From NCBI RefSeq assembly GCF_013386765.1, contig NZ_JACARE010000018.1, positions 314,440-378,439 of the forward strand: a stretch of 64,000 nt of DNA, given 5' to 3'. Position 1 is the first letter of the stretch. Each line of letters opens with the position of its first letter. The stretch is from Pseudomonas yamanorum (GTDB lineage: Bacteria > Pseudomonadota > Gammaproteobacteria > Pseudomonadales > Pseudomonadaceae). Under the pieces are notes generated by a model. It had not been told where the DNA came from and did not search any database. It worked only from the letters and a program-made list of their open reading frames with translations. Both the position numbers and the translations under genes were made by a program. Below, in pieces: positions 1 through 9,097 of the stretch.

Positions 1-623
1 ATGTCGATATCGGTGAAGTTGAGGTTGGGCTCGGCGTCGAAATACTCATCCCCCAGGTTGCGCCCGCCGACGATGGCCACACTGTTGTCCGCCAGCCACA
101 GCTTGTTGTGCATGCGCCGGTGTTGCAGCGAGAGGTCGAACAGCCGCGCCATGGCTCGCGTCACGCCGGTGCTGCGGCCCAGGTGCAGCGGGTTGAACAG
201 GCGGATCTGGATCTGCGGGTGGGCGGCGAGGGTGGCGATGATCTGGTCCAGGCCGTCGCTGGTGGTGTCGTCCAGCAGGATGCGCACGCGCACGCCACGG
301 TCGGCGGCCTTGAGCAGCTCATCCACGAGCATGCGGGTGCTGATACCGTCGTGGACGATGTAGTACTGCAGGTCGAGGCTGGTCTGGGCGTTGCGGATCA
401 GTTCGGCACGGGCCATGAAGGCTTCGCTGCTGTTGGGCAGCAGGCGGAACCCGGAGCGGCCTTTGTATGGCGCGGCCTGGGCCTGGATCGAGCGGCCGAA
501 TGACGACTCACTGGCTGGCAGCGCCTCGCTGGGTGTGCGCGGCGTATCAATTGTGGCGCAGCCGCCCAGCGCCAGGATGCCCAGCAGGAAAAACGGTAAG
601 AGCCGTTGGGTCATCAATGACAT
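1..623 (-). CDS. Phospholipase D-family lipoprotein, 3' end cut by window edge
   Basis: The reading frame enters from the left edge on the minus strand, so only about the first 207 residues are present. The N-terminus is a lipoprotein signal (basic start MTQR, hydrophobic stretch, lipobox LGGC at about residues 18-21), which predicts envelope anchoring. A PLD-type module follows, with QTSLDLQYYIVHDG and RVRILLDDTTSDGLD typical of the N-terminal half. The first HKD motif reads HNKLWLADNSVAIVGGRN. The family includes ClsC/YmdC-like cardiolipin synthases and PLD lipoproteins that act on phosphodiester bonds of phospholipids. The second HKD motif would lie outside the window. The start could be the ATG at 623 or at 614. 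Confidence 0.8.
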   Translation of the reverse strand, partial: MSLMTQRLLPFFLLGILALGGCATIDTPRTPSEALPASESSFGRSIQAQAAPYKGRSGFRLLPNSSEAFMARAELIRNAQTSLDLQYYIVHDGISTRMLVDELLKAADRGVRVRILLDDTTSDGLDQIIATLAAHPQIQIRLFNPLHLGRSTGVTRAMARLFDLSLQHRRMHNKLWLADNSVAIVGGRNLGDEYFDAEPNLNFTDID

Positions 624-676
624 GGGTTCCGTATCAGGGCAGTTGTCGGCATATGACGGCTATTTCCCGAGAAAGG

Positions 677-2101
677 TCAGTCCACTGTTTCGGCCAGCAT
701 CCTGATGGCGGTTGCGCCGACCTTGCGCACAGCCTCTTCGATTTGTGGCGTTGGCTTGGCAGCGTAGTTCATGCGCAGGCAGTTCCTGTACTTGCCGGAC
801 GCGGAAAAGATGCTTCCCACAGCAATCTGTACACCTTCATCCACCAATACCCGGTTGAGCTTCAAGGTGTCGAAGCCTTCGGGCAACTCCACCCACAGCA
901 TGAAGCTGCCCTGGGGACGGCTGGCACGGGTGCCCGCCGGGAAGTAGCGGCTGACCCAATCTAGCATCAAGTCGCGATTACGCTGGTATTGGGTACGCAT
1001 CCGCCGCAAATGCGGTTCGAAGTGCCCGTTCTTGAGGAATTCGGCAATGGCGATCTGCGGCTGGGTCGCGGTAGAACCGGTGCTGATGTATTTCATGTGT
1101 AGCACGCGCTCCAGGTAACGACCGGGTGCAACCCAGCCGATCCGCAGCCCGGGCGCCAGGGTTTTCGAGAAGGAGCTGCACAGTACGACGCGGCCATCTT
1201 CGTCGAAGGATTTTATGGTGCGTGGACGCGGGTAGCTGTAGGCCAATTCTCCATACACATCGTCTTCGATGATGGCCACGTCAAAACGCTGGGCCAGGGT
1301 CAGCAGAGCGCGTTTACGCGACTCCGGCATGATGTAGCCCAGCGGGTTGTTGCAGTTGGGGGTCAGCTGGATGACCTTGATCGGCCACTGTTCCAGGGCC
1401 AGCTCCAGCGCGTCCAGGCTGATGCCGGTGAGCGGGTCGGTGGGGATTTCCAGGGCCTTCATGCCCAGGCCCTTCAGGGTTTGCATGGCGCCGTGGAAGC
1501 TTGGCGAGTCGACGGCAACGATGTCGCCGGGCTCGCAAATCGCGTGGATGCTGGCGGACAGCGCCTCGTGGCAGCCGGTGGTGATCACCAGGTCCTGGGG
1601 CGTCAGTTGGCAGCCTGAATCGAGCATCTGGCGGGCAATCTGTTCGCGCAGGTCCAGGTTGCCGTGGATGGTGTCGTAATACAGCCCCGGCATGTCCTGG
1701 CGTCGACTGATCCGCGCCAGGCTGCGCAGCAAGGGTTTCATGGTTGGCGACAATACATCCGGCATGCCACGGCCCAACTGTATGGTGTCTTTGCGTGGCA
1801 CTGCGCGGATCAGCTCCAGCACCTGGTCCCACTGGGAAATCTCCACCGGGCGCTGGGCCGGGCGGCCTACGGCGGGCAGGGCCGGCAAGTCGCGACCTAC
1901 CGGCACGAAGTAGCCGGACTTGGGTTTGGGCATCGCCAGGCCATTGTCTTCCAGCACACGATAGGCCTGCTGCACGGTGCTCAGGCTGACCCCGTGCTCC
2001 ACACTCAAGGCCCGCACCGACGGCAATCGATCCCCCGGGCGATAGAAGCCCTGCTCGATGCGCGTGCCCAACAGTTCGGCGAGGTTGACGTATAGCGTCA
2101 T
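677..2101 (-). CDS. MocR-type GntR regulator with aminotransferase domain
   Basis: A 474-residue protein with a winged-helix GntR DNA-binding domain (about residues 10-70, including PGDRLPSVRALSVEHGVSLSTVQQAYR) fused to a fold-type I PLP aminotransferase domain (about 95-470). The PLP lysine is visible in SFSKTLAPGLR (K313), and the cofactor-ring aspartate is likely in the AIIEDDVYGELAY block. MocR proteins use PLP or an amino-compound adduct as effector and usually regulate a neighbouring metabolic gene. The divergent neighbour here is a small DUF1127 gene, so the target is not obvious. The length is normal for the family and no defect is seen. Confidence 0.9.
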   Translation of the reverse strand: MTLYVNLAELLGTRIEQGFYRPGDRLPSVRALSVEHGVSLSTVQQAYRVLEDNGLAMPKPKSGYFVPVGRDLPALPAVGRPAQRPVEISQWDQVLELIRAVPRKDTIQLGRGMPDVLSPTMKPLLRSLARISRRQDMPGLYYDTIHGNLDLREQIARQMLDSGCQLTPQDLVITTGCHEALSASIHAICEPGDIVAVDSPSFHGAMQTLKGLGMKALEIPTDPLTGISLDALELALEQWPIKVIQLTPNCNNPLGYIMPESRKRALLTLAQRFDVAIIEDDVYGELAYSYPRPRTIKSFDEDGRVVLCSSFSKTLAPGLRIGWVAPGRYLERVLHMKYISTGSTATQPQIAIAEFLKNGHFEPHLRRMRTQYQRNRDLMLDWVSRYFPAGTRASRPQGSFMLWVELPEGFDTLKLNRVLVDEGVQIAVGSIFSASGKYRNCLRMNYAAKPTPQIEEAVRKVGATAIRMLAETVD

Positions 2102-2266
2102 GGCGATACTTCCTGGTGACCAGTACAGATAGCCTGAAAATACAGGATTCAGCCGCAGATAGGCAGGTTCTGTATGGATTTAATACTGGATGGTTGAATC
2201 TGTCATGGTTTCGCCCACCGGCTCATCCTACGGACTCATGGCAATGCGTAAATGAGGGGCAGGAAA

Positions 2267-2503
2267 ATGAGTGGTTTGAGCGATGTGCGGTTGGCGTTAC
2301 ACAGTCAGGAACTGGAAGCCGGGCAGGAGCGGCGCATGGTGGCGCGCACCGCGGCCTCCGCATTCAGTTCATGGGCGCTGTTCTGGCACCGCATACACAC
2401 GCGCAAGACCTTGCTGGAACTGACCCCGGAGCAACTGCGTGACGTGGGCCTGAGCGCCGAACAGGCACGCCGGGAAGGGTTGAAACCCTTCTGGCGCGGT
2501 TGA
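2267..2503 (+). CDS. DUF1127 small protein
   Basis: A 78-residue protein ending in the DUF1127 signature: a helical segment with WHRIHTRKTLLELTPEQLRDVGLSAEQARREGLKPFWRG. DUF1127 proteins are short, arginine-rich and common in proteobacteria; some are linked to RNA binding or to phosphate and carbon metabolism, but the role here is unknown. The ATG at 2267 follows GGCAGGAAA and is preferred over the in-frame ATG at 2252. The gene is divergent from the MocR regulator and convergent with the oxidase gene that ends at 2505. Confidence 0.75.
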   Translation: MSGLSDVRLALHSQELEAGQERRMVARTAASAFSSWALFWHRIHTRKTLLELTPEQLRDVGLSAEQARREGLKPFWRG

Positions 2504-2504
2504 T

Positions 2505-3797
2505 TCAGACCAGCTCTTTCAACCGGTGCCAGAGCATTCCCAAGGCCAACAGCGGCGAGCGCAAGTGCTTGCCGCCCGGGAAGGTGATGTGCGGCACCTT
2601 GGCAAACAGATCAAACCGCCCGCTTTGCTGGCCGCTGATAGCTTCTCCCAGCAGCCTGCCTGCCAGGTGTGTGGCATTGAGGCCGTGGCCGGCATAGGCC
2701 TGGGCGAAATATACGTTGGGCTGGTCGGCCAGGCGGCCAATCTGCGGCAGGCGGTTGGCACCGATGCCGATCATGCCGCCCCACTGGTAATCAATGTTCA
2801 CGTTGGCCAGCTGTGGGAACACCTGCAGCATTTTCGGACGCATATAGGCGCCGATGTCCTTCGGATCCCGTCCGGAATAATGGCAGGCACCGCCGAACAG
2901 CAAGCGTCGGTCGGCTGACAGCCGGAAGTAGTCCACCGTCACCCGCTGGTCACACACCGCCATGTTTTGCGGCAGCAACTCGGCTGCCTGTGCTTCGCTC
3001 AACGGCTCGGTGGCGATGATGTAGCTGCCGGCAGGCAGCACCTTGCCGCTCAAATGCGGGTTGAGGCCGTTCAGATAGGCGTTGCAGCCCAGCACCAGGG
3101 TCTTGGCGCGCACATTGCCTTGGGCGGTATGCACGTTGACCTCCGGGCCGTAATCGATGCGCACCGCCGCGGAATGCTCGAACAACTGCACGCCCAACTG
3201 CTGTGCCGCAGCCGCCTCGCCGAGGGCCAGGTTCAGCGGGTGCAGGTGGCCGGAACCCATGTCGATCATGCCGCCCACATAGCGGTTGGAGCCAATCACG
3301 CTGCGCATCTCGCTGGCTTGCAGCAGGCGCACTTCATGGCGATAGCCGAGGCCTTGCAGCTCTTCGGCGTCGGCGGCCAGGTGTTCAAGGTCGCGGGGCT
3401 TGTTGGCCAGGTCGCAGTAGCCCCAGGTCAGGTCGCAGGCGATCTGCGAGCGCTCGACTCGCTGGCGCACGATTTCCACGGCTTCCAGGCCCATAAGTTT
3501 CATCTGGCGCACGCCATCGGTGCCGATGACGTTGGTGAATTGATCCAGGCCATGGCCTACGCCGCGAATCAACTGCCCGCCGTTGCGCCCGCTGGCGCCC
3601 CAGGCGACTTTGCGGGCCTCCAGCAGGACCACGCTGAAGCCCCGCTCGGCCAGTTCCAGAGCGGTATTCAGCCCCGAAAAGCCGCCGCCGACCACGCACA
3701 CATCGGCCACGATTTCACCTGTCAGCACCGGATAATCGGGCTGCGGGAAACTGCTGGCTGCGTAGTAGGAATTGGCGTGCCGGGCGCTGGCGGTCAT
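2505..3797 (-). CDS. FAD-dependent amine/amino acid oxidase (PuuB/DadA-like)
   Basis: The preferred ATG (3797, preceded by AGGGATG) gives 430 residues. A Rossmann FAD motif lies near residues 31-50 (DVCVVGGGFSGLNTALELAE), followed by GASGRNGGQLIRGVGHG, the FAD contact loop typical of gamma-glutamylputrescine oxidase-like members of the DAO family. The C-terminal GGMIGIGANRLPQIG and AYAGHGLNATHLAG blocks match the same family. It probably oxidises an amine or N-substituted amino acid to an imine with release of H2O2. The exact substrate cannot be read from sequence. A longer frame upstream (to 3923) lacks a comparable ribosome-binding site. Confidence 0.85.
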   Translation of the reverse strand: MTASARHANSYYAASSFPQPDYPVLTGEIVADVCVVGGGFSGLNTALELAERGFSVVLLEARKVAWGASGRNGGQLIRGVGHGLDQFTNVIGTDGVRQMKLMGLEAVEIVRQRVERSQIACDLTWGYCDLANKPRDLEHLAADAEELQGLGYRHEVRLLQASEMRSVIGSNRYVGGMIDMGSGHLHPLNLALGEAAAAQQLGVQLFEHSAAVRIDYGPEVNVHTAQGNVRAKTLVLGCNAYLNGLNPHLSGKVLPAGSYIIATEPLSEAQAAELLPQNMAVCDQRVTVDYFRLSADRRLLFGGACHYSGRDPKDIGAYMRPKMLQVFPQLANVNIDYQWGGMIGIGANRLPQIGRLADQPNVYFAQAYAGHGLNATHLAGRLLGEAISGQQSGRFDLFAKVPHITFPGGKHLRSPLLALGMLWHRLKELV

Positions 3798-3912
3798 GGG
3801 GAGCATCCCTGTTTGGAAAATTTGACGCAGGATACAGCGGTCGGGCGAAGCTGTCTCACCGGGGGCTTTTAGGGCAGAATCCACGCCTATTCGCCGTTCG
3901 GTCCCTGTGTCG

Positions 3913-4266
3913 ATGAGTTGCAACAGTCAGAAAGTCAACGCGCTGCGCCGCCAGATTCCCTCGTTCGAGTGCGTCCCGGGTTGCCATGACTGCTGTGGGC
4001 CGGTGACCACTTCCACTGAGGAAATGTCGCGCCTGCCGCGCAAGACCGCCGCCGAGCAGGAAGCGGCGATGGATGAACTCAACTGCGTGCACCTGGGCCC
4101 CAATGGCTGCACGGTGTACGACGAGCGCCCGCTGATTTGCCGCCTGTTCGGCACCACGCCGACCTTGCCTTGCCCGAATGACCGCCGGCCGGTGGAGTTG
4201 ATCCATCCAAGAGTGGAAAAGCAGATTCACGAATACATGGCGAGCACGCGGCAAGTGCTGGTCTAG
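3913..4266 (+). CDS. YkgJ-family cysteine cluster protein
   Basis: A small protein of about 117 residues with the zinc- or iron-binding cysteine pattern of the YkgJ/CxxCxxCC family: CVPGCHDCC near the N-terminus, then CVHLGPNGCTVYDERPLICRLFG. The motif suggests a bound metal or iron-sulfur cluster; the function is not established. GTG at 3907 and ATG at 3913 are both possible starts in the same frame. The gene is divergent from the oxidase and ends three bases before the convergent Lrp-family regulator. Confidence 0.8.
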   Translation: MSCNSQKVNALRRQIPSFECVPGCHDCCGPVTTSTEEMSRLPRKTAAEQEAAMDELNCVHLGPNGCTVYDERPLICRLFGTTPTLPCPNDRRPVELIHPRVEKQIHEYMASTRQVLV

Positions 4267-4269
4267 CGC

Positions 4270-4758
4270 TTAATCCGGGATCGGCAGGTTCAAACTCTCC
4301 TTCACCTCTTCCATCACGATATAGCTCTTGGACTCCCGCACATGGGGCAGCTTGAGCAGGATGTCGCCGAGCAATTTGCGGTACGACGCCATCTCTGAAA
4401 TCCGCGCTTTCACCAGATAGTCGAAGTCCCCGGATACGAGGTGACACTCCAGTACATGGGGCAGCTTCAGCACGGCGCGTCGGAATTCTTCAAAGGTGTC
4501 GCCAGACTTGTAGTCGAGGCTGATCTCGACAAACACCAGCAAACTGCCCTTCAAATGCTGCGGATTGAGCCGGGCGTTGTAGCCCATGATGATCCCTTCG
4601 CGCTCCAGGCGCCGGACCCGCTCGGTGCACGGCGTGGTCGACAGGCCAACCTTTTCCCCCAGCTCAGTAAACGAAATCCGCCCGTCTGCCTGCAGGATGC
4701 GCAGGATGTTGCGGTCGATCTTGTCCAGCTCCCGCTTGGTCTGAGTGTTGGTCCGCAT
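4270..4758 (-). CDS. dadR: Lrp/AsnC-family regulator, probably DadR
   Basis: A 162-residue Lrp-family protein: winged helix at residues 10-60 (LDKIDRNILRILQADGRISFTELGEKVGLSTTPCTERVRRLE) and a C-terminal RAM ligand-binding domain (GYNARLNPQHL, VSGDFDYLVKARI). It is divergent from dadA, which is the arrangement of dadR in Pseudomonas, where DadR responds to alanine and activates the dad genes. The ATG at 4758 is preceded by GGAGGAGCAT and gives the usual family length; an upstream in-frame extension is unlikely. The symbol rests on position and family, not on a direct comparison. Confidence 0.88.
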   Translation of the reverse strand: MRTNTQTKRELDKIDRNILRILQADGRISFTELGEKVGLSTTPCTERVRRLEREGIIMGYNARLNPQHLKGSLLVFVEISLDYKSGDTFEEFRRAVLKLPHVLECHLVSGDFDYLVKARISEMASYRKLLGDILLKLPHVRESKSYIVMEEVKESLNLPIPD

Positions 4759-4914
4759 AGGGGATGCTCCTCCGTGAAAAGGGTTTTTGCCGAGAATTGT
4801 CGCCAAATATAGGCAGTTATATAGTGAAATGCACTGGCGATTGCTTTTTATACTGCCCACATCTTTGTGCTGAACAACAAACGTCAGCGGTCAAGCCGTG
4901 ATGAGGGAATAAAA
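4759..4914. promoter_or_regulatory. dadR-dadA divergent intergenic region
   Basis: The 156 bases between the two start codons are markedly AT-richer than the flanking genes, with TATATAGTGAAATG and TTTTTATACTGCC near the centre. Lrp-type regulators bind such AT-rich divergent regions. I cannot assign exact operators or a transcription start. Confidence 0.4.
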
Positions 4915-6216
4915 ATGCGCGTTCTGGTCTTGGGTAGCGGTGTCATTGGCGTGGCCAGTGCCTACTATTTGGCACGAGCTGGTTTTGAAGTGGTCGTGGT
5001 CGACCGTCAACCGGCCGTGGCCATGGAGACCAGTTTTGCCAACGCCGGGCAGATCTCGCCGGGCTACGCCTCGCCATGGGCCGCGCCGGGGGTGCCGCTC
5101 AAGGCCATCAAGTGGCTGCTGGAGCGCCACGCGCCTCTGGCGATCAAGGCCACCGCCGACATCGACCAATACCTGTGGATGGCGCAGATGCTGCGCAACT
5201 GCACCGCCAGCCGGTATGCGGTGAACAAGGAGCGCATGGTGCGCCTGTCCGAGTACAGCCGTGACTGCATTGACGAACTGCGCGCTGAAACCGGTATCGC
5301 CTACGAAGGTCGCACCCTGGGGACTACCCAGCTGTTCCGCACCCAGGCCCAGCTGGATGGTGCTGCCAAAGACATCGCGGTACTGAAAGAGTCTGGCGTG
5401 CCCTACGAGCTGCTGGACCGCGCCGGCATTGCCCGCGTCGAACCGGCGCTGGCCAGCGTCACCGATATCCTCGCCGGTGCCCTGCGCCTGCCGAACGACC
5501 AGACCGGCGACTGTCAGATGTTTACCACCCGCCTTGCCGACATGTGCAAGCAACTGGGTGTCGAATTCCGCTTCGAGCAAGATATCCAGCGCCTGGACTA
5601 CGCCGGTGACCGCATCAACGGCGTGTGGATAGACGGCAAGCTGGAAACCGCCGACCGCTACGTGCTGGCCCTCGGCAGCTACTCGCCGAAACTGCTCAAG
5701 CCGCTGGGGATCAAGGCGCCGGTGTACCCGCTCAAGGGTTACTCGATGACCGTGCCGATCACCAATGCGGCGATGGCCCCGACCTCGACCATTCTCGATG
5801 AGACCTACAAGGTCGCAATCACCCGTTTCGACAACCGCATCCGCGTCGGTGGCATGGCTGAAATAGCCGGTTTTGACCTGTCGCTGAACCCGCGCCGGCG
5901 GGAAACCCTGGAGATGATCGTCAACGACCTTTATCCTCAGGGCGGTGATTTGAGCCAGGCCAGTTTCTGGACCGGCCTGCGCCCGACCACCCCGGACGGC
6001 ACGCCGATCGTGGGGGCCACCCCGTTCAAAAACCTGTTCCTGAACACCGGCCACGGCACCCTCGGCTGGACCATGGCCTGTGGCTCTGGCCGCTTGCTGG
6101 CCGACCTGATGGCGAAGAAAACGCCGCAGATCAGTGCCGAAGGCCTCGATATTTCCCGTTACGGCAACCACCAGGAGTCCGCAAAACATGTCAATCCAGC
6201 GCCAGCTCACCAATGA
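4915..6216 (+). CDS. dadA: D-amino acid dehydrogenase, small subunit
   Basis: A 433-residue flavoenzyme that oxidises D-alanine and other D-amino acids to 2-oxo acids and ammonia, passing electrons to the respiratory chain at the inner membrane. It begins with the FAD Rossmann motif [27 protein letters not shown] (residues 4-30), followed by [24 protein letters not shown], characteristic of DadA. The C-terminus has [14 protein letters not shown] and [16 protein letters not shown]. The start at 4915 follows GAGGGAATAAAA; the in-frame ATG at 4867 would add an untypical tail. It is the first gene of a dadA-ridA-dadX run and overlaps ridA by 29 bases. Confidence 0.95.
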   Translation: MRVLVLGSGVIGVASAYYLARAGFEVVVVDRQPAVAMETSFANAGQISPGYASPWAAPGVPLKAIKWLLERHAPLAIKATADIDQYLWMAQMLRNCTASRYAVNKERMVRLSEYSRDCIDELRAETGIAYEGRTLGTTQLFRTQAQLDGAAKDIAVLKESGVPYELLDRAGIARVEPALASVTDILAGALRLPNDQTGDCQMFTTRLADMCKQLGVEFRFEQDIQRLDYAGDRINGVWIDGKLETADRYVLALGSYSPKLLKPLGIKAPVYPLKGYSMTVPITNAAMAPTSTILDETYKVAITRFDNRIRVGGMAEIAGFDLSLNPRRRETLEMIVNDLYPQGGDLSQASFWTGLRPTTPDGTPIVGATPFKNLFLNTGHGTLGWTMACGSGRLLADLMAKKTPQISAEGLDISRYGNHQESAKHVNPAPAHQ

Positions 6217-6541
6217 GCGCATGAGCCAGATCGTTGTCCACAGCGGTACCGTGTATCTGGCGGGGCAAGTCGGCGACGACATGAGCGCCGGGATTGAACA
6301 GCAGACCCGCGAAACCCTGGTCAATATCGAGCGTTTGCTGGACCTGGCCGGTACCGACAAGAGCAAGTTGCTGTCGGTGACCATCTACCTGAAAGACATC
6401 GACGCGGACTTCGCCGGGATGAACGCGGTATGGGACAAGTGGCTGCCCAAAGGCGTCGCGCCGGCCCGTGCCACGGTTGAAGCGAAACTCTGCGAACCGG
6501 AAATCCTGGTTGAGCTGTCGGTCGTGGCCGCTCTGCCTTAA
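6188..6541 (+). CDS. RidA-family reactive imine deaminase
   Basis: A 117-residue RidA/YjgF/UK114 protein. RidA hydrolyses reactive enamine/imine intermediates to ketones and ammonia. Family blocks are visible: [49 protein letters not shown] and [23 protein letters not shown], with the conserved arginine in APARATVEA. The start codon lies inside the end of dadA after CAGGAGTCC, so translation is probably coupled. Its place between a D-amino acid dehydrogenase and an alanine racemase fits removal of imines made by DadA. Confidence 0.92.
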   Translation: MSIQRQLTNERMSQIVVHSGTVYLAGQVGDDMSAGIEQQTRETLVNIERLLDLAGTDKSKLLSVTIYLKDIDADFAGMNAVWDKWLPKGVAPARATVEAKLCEPEILVELSVVAALP

Positions 6542-6556
6542 GCAAAAAATCCTCTC

Positions 6557-6591
6557 CCGGTGCCTGCGTTGTCAGCGGGTACCGGTTTTTT
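6557..6591 (+). terminator. Probable intrinsic terminator after ridA
   Basis: CCGGT (6557-6561) pairs with ACCGG (6581-6585), with further pairing of GCCTG and CAGCGGGT between them, and is followed by TTTTTT. It lies between ridA and the racemase gene, so some transcripts may stop before dadX. Confidence 0.6.
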
Positions 6592-6621
6592 CTTCCCACT
6601 GCCGCCTAGAAGCCCGCCGCC

Positions 6622-7698
6622 ATGCGTCCTGCCCGTGCCCTGATCGACCTCCAAGCCCTGCGCCATAACTACCAACTGGCCCGTGAAGTCACGGCCGGAG
6701 CGAAAGCCCTCGCCGTGATCAAGGCAGATGCCTACGGTCATGGTGCCGTGCGTGTTGCCCAGGCGCTGGAAGCCGAGGCGGACGGGTTTGCGGTGGCGTG
6801 CATCGAGGAAGCGCTGGAACTGCGGGCCGCCGGGATTCGCGGGCCGGTGCTGTTGCTCGAAGGGTTTTTCGAAGCCGACGAACTGCCGCTGATCATCGAG
6901 CATGATTTGTGGTGCGTGGTGCATTCGCTGTGGCAACTGGACGCGATTGAACAGGCGCCCCTCAGCAAACCGCTGACCGTCTGGCTCAAGCTCGATTCCG
7001 GCATGCACCGTGTTGGCTTGCATCCCAAGGATTATCACGACGCCTACCAGCGCCTGCTGGCCAGCGGCAAGGTCGCGAAGATCGTGCTGATGAGCCACTT
7101 CGCCCGTGCCGACGAGCTGGACAGCACCAGCAGCGACGAACAAGTGGCGGTGTTTGAAGCGGCGCGCCAGGGCTTGTCGGCTCAGGTCAGCCTGCGCAAT
7201 TCGCCATCCGTGCTGGGCTGGCCGAACGTTTCCAGCGACTGGGTACGCCCGGGCATCATGCTCTACGGCGCCACGCCGTTTGGCGAAGACCAGGCCATCG
7301 CCGCGCGTTTGCAGCCGGTGATGACCCTGGAATCGAAAGTCATCTGCGTACGTGAACTGCCGGCCGGCGAGCCGGTGGGTTACGGCGCGAAGTTCATCAC
7401 CCCGAAGCCAATGCGCATCGGCGTGGTTGCCATGGGTTACGCCGATGGCTACCCGCGTCACGCCCCGACCGGCACGCCAGTGCTGGTGGCCGGCCAGCGC
7501 AGCCAGTTGCTGGGCCGGGTGTCGATGGACATGCTGTGTATCGACCTGACGGACGTGCCCCAGGCCGGGCTCGGCTCCACCGTCGAATTGTGGGGCAAAA
7601 ACATCCTCGCCAGTGACGTCGCCACCGCCGCCGACACCATTCCCTACCAGATCTTCTGCAACCTGCGCCGGGTGCCACGGCTCTATTCCGGCGCTTGA
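6622..7698 (+). CDS. dadX: Alanine racemase, catabolic type
   Basis: A 358-residue fold-type III PLP enzyme that interconverts L- and D-alanine. The PLP lysine is K34 in [11 protein letters not shown]. The second catalytic residue is expected in the C-terminal half, where GYGAKF and [12 protein letters not shown] lie. [10 protein letters not shown] and YGATPFGED are further family blocks. Position after dadA and ridA identifies it as the catabolic racemase supplying D-alanine to DadA, rather than the biosynthetic Alr. Length is normal and no defect is seen. Confidence 0.93.
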   Translation: MRPARALIDLQALRHNYQLAREVTAGAKALAVIKADAYGHGAVRVAQALEAEADGFAVACIEEALELRAAGIRGPVLLLEGFFEADELPLIIEHDLWCVVHSLWQLDAIEQAPLSKPLTVWLKLDSGMHRVGLHPKDYHDAYQRLLASGKVAKIVLMSHFARADELDSTSSDEQVAVFEAARQGLSAQVSLRNSPSVLGWPNVSSDWVRPGIMLYGATPFGEDQAIAARLQPVMTLESKVICVRELPAGEPVGYGAKFITPKPMRIGVVAMGYADGYPRHAPTGTPVLVAGQRSQLLGRVSMDMLCIDLTDVPQAGLGSTVELWGKNILASDVATAADTIPYQIFCNLRRVPRLYSGA

Positions 7699-7814
7699 GC
7701 GGCACCCACGAATGGCAGATCCCGGGATTTAGGCCAAAGTGTTGTAAATACTGAACGCTGTCGCCATGATAACGCTCAATTACAACAACGCCTGAATCCT
7801 AGGAGGCTCCTGCA

Positions 7815-8363
7815 TTGGACGTCGGCGAACGACTGCAATCCATCCGTAAACTGAAAGGTCTTTCCCAGCGTGAGCTTGCCAAGCGCGCGGGCGTCACCAA
7901 CAGCACCATTTCGATGATCGAAAAAAACAGTGTCAGCCCCTCCATCAGCTCCTTGCGCAAGGTGCTGGGCGGCATCCCCATGTCGATGGTGGAGTTCTTT
8001 TCCGAGGAGATCCTCCAGGAAAAACCGACCCAGATCGTCTATAAAGCCAATGAGCTGATCGACATCTCCGACGGCGCCGTCACCATGAAACTGGTGGGCC
8101 GCGCGCATCCGAGCCGGGCGATTGCGTTCCTCAACGAGATCTACCCGCCAGGTGCTGATACCGGCGAAGAGATGCTCACCCATGAGGGCGAGGAAACCGG
8201 GATCCTGGTGGAAGGTCGCCTGGAGCTGGTAGTGGGCCTTGAAACTTTTGTGCTCGAAGCCGGCGATAGCTACTACTTTGAAAGCACCAAGCCGCATCGT
8301 TTTCGCAATCCGTTCGAAGTGCCGGCGCGACTAATCAGCGCAGCCACACCCGCGAACTTTTAA
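7815..8363 (+). CDS. XRE-cupin regulator (PuuR-like)
   Basis: A 182-residue regulator with an N-terminal XRE helix-turn-helix (residues 4-60, RLQSIRKLKGLSQRELAKRAGVTNSTISMIEKN) and a C-terminal cupin (about 110-180, with EETGILVEGRLELVVG and AGDSYYFESTKPHRFRNP). This two-domain layout is that of PuuR and related repressors of putrescine or amine metabolism, with the cupin as effector domain. The start is TTG at 7815 with a strong upstream AGGAGG (7801-7806). Nearby amine/D-amino acid oxidases make an amine-responsive role plausible but unproven. Confidence 0.88.
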   Translation: MDVGERLQSIRKLKGLSQRELAKRAGVTNSTISMIEKNSVSPSISSLRKVLGGIPMSMVEFFSEEILQEKPTQIVYKANELIDISDGAVTMKLVGRAHPSRAIAFLNEIYPPGADTGEEMLTHEGEETGILVEGRLELVVGLETFVLEAGDSYYFESTKPHRFRNPFEVPARLISAATPANF

Positions 8364-8533
8364 GAAAAGAGGCGTCCTGCCTACGTCGCAGAGACTCCCG
8401 TAGCAGCATTCCGCCATGCTGAATCTCCCCTTGGTTAATAGGGTTGTTTCGGCGGGGCGGGCTAACCGTTATACTTTCGCCGCCTGCGAAACCGTGGCCG
8501 CAGGCGTGAATAGCCACCATTGAGGGTGAACGC

Positions 8534-8962
8534 GTGAACCTAATTATGAAAATGCTGGCTGCACCAGCAACCGTACTGGCCCTATGGGCTGTCAGCGCTC
8601 AAGCTGCGACCAATGATGAAATTGCCAAACGCCTGGAGCCTGTCGGCCAGGTGTGTGTCCAGGGGCAAGAGTGCAAGGGGATGGAAGTCGCCGTGGCCGC
8701 GGGCGGCGGCGGTGGCGCGAAATCGCCGGATGACGTGATCGCCAAACACTGCAACGCTTGCCACGGTACCGGCCTGTTGGGCGCACCGAAAATCGGCGAC
8801 ACTGCCGCCTGGAAAGACCGCGCAGACCACCAGGGCGGTCTCGACGGCCTGCTGGCCAAGGCCATCACCGGCCTGAACGCCATGCCGCCAAAAGGCACCT
8901 GTGCCGATTGCTCGGATGCCGAGCTCAAAGGCGCGATCGAGAAGATGTCGGGTCTGAAATAA
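8534..8962 (+). CDS. Cytochrome c5-like periplasmic c-type cytochrome
   Basis: About 142 residues. A signal peptide (basic start, hydrophobic core, cleavage near SAQAA) precedes a single-haem domain with CNACHG (haem-binding CxxCH) and a distal methionine in LNAMPPKGTCADCSDAELKGAIEKM. The second cysteine pair (CADC) near the C-terminus is typical of cytochrome c5, a periplasmic electron carrier in the respiratory chain. GTG at 8534 follows GAGGGTGAAC; an in-frame ATG at 8546 is also possible. A strong terminator follows. Confidence 0.9.
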   Translation: MNLIMKMLAAPATVLALWAVSAQAATNDEIAKRLEPVGQVCVQGQECKGMEVAVAAGGGGGAKSPDDVIAKHCNACHGTGLLGAPKIGDTAAWKDRADHQGGLDGLLAKAITGLNAMPPKGTCADCSDAELKGAIEKMSGLK

Positions 8963-8980
8963 ACCGATCTTCGCCAAAAA

Positions 8981-9003
8981 AGCCGCTGACCAGCGGCTTT
9001 TTT
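8981..9003 (+). terminator. Intrinsic terminator after cytochrome c5
   Basis: Stem AGCCGCTG (8981-8988) with CAGCGGCT (8991-8998), a two-base loop and a T run, preceded by an A run. The A run also allows termination in the opposite direction. Confidence 0.85.
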
Positions 9004-9097
9004 GTGCCTGCGATTTGCCTTTTGAGGCTGTTCTTTGCAGCAAAGACCCGGCAAGCTCGGTCCAACCCCAATTCATGGAATGTTCGGGAGAAGTTGG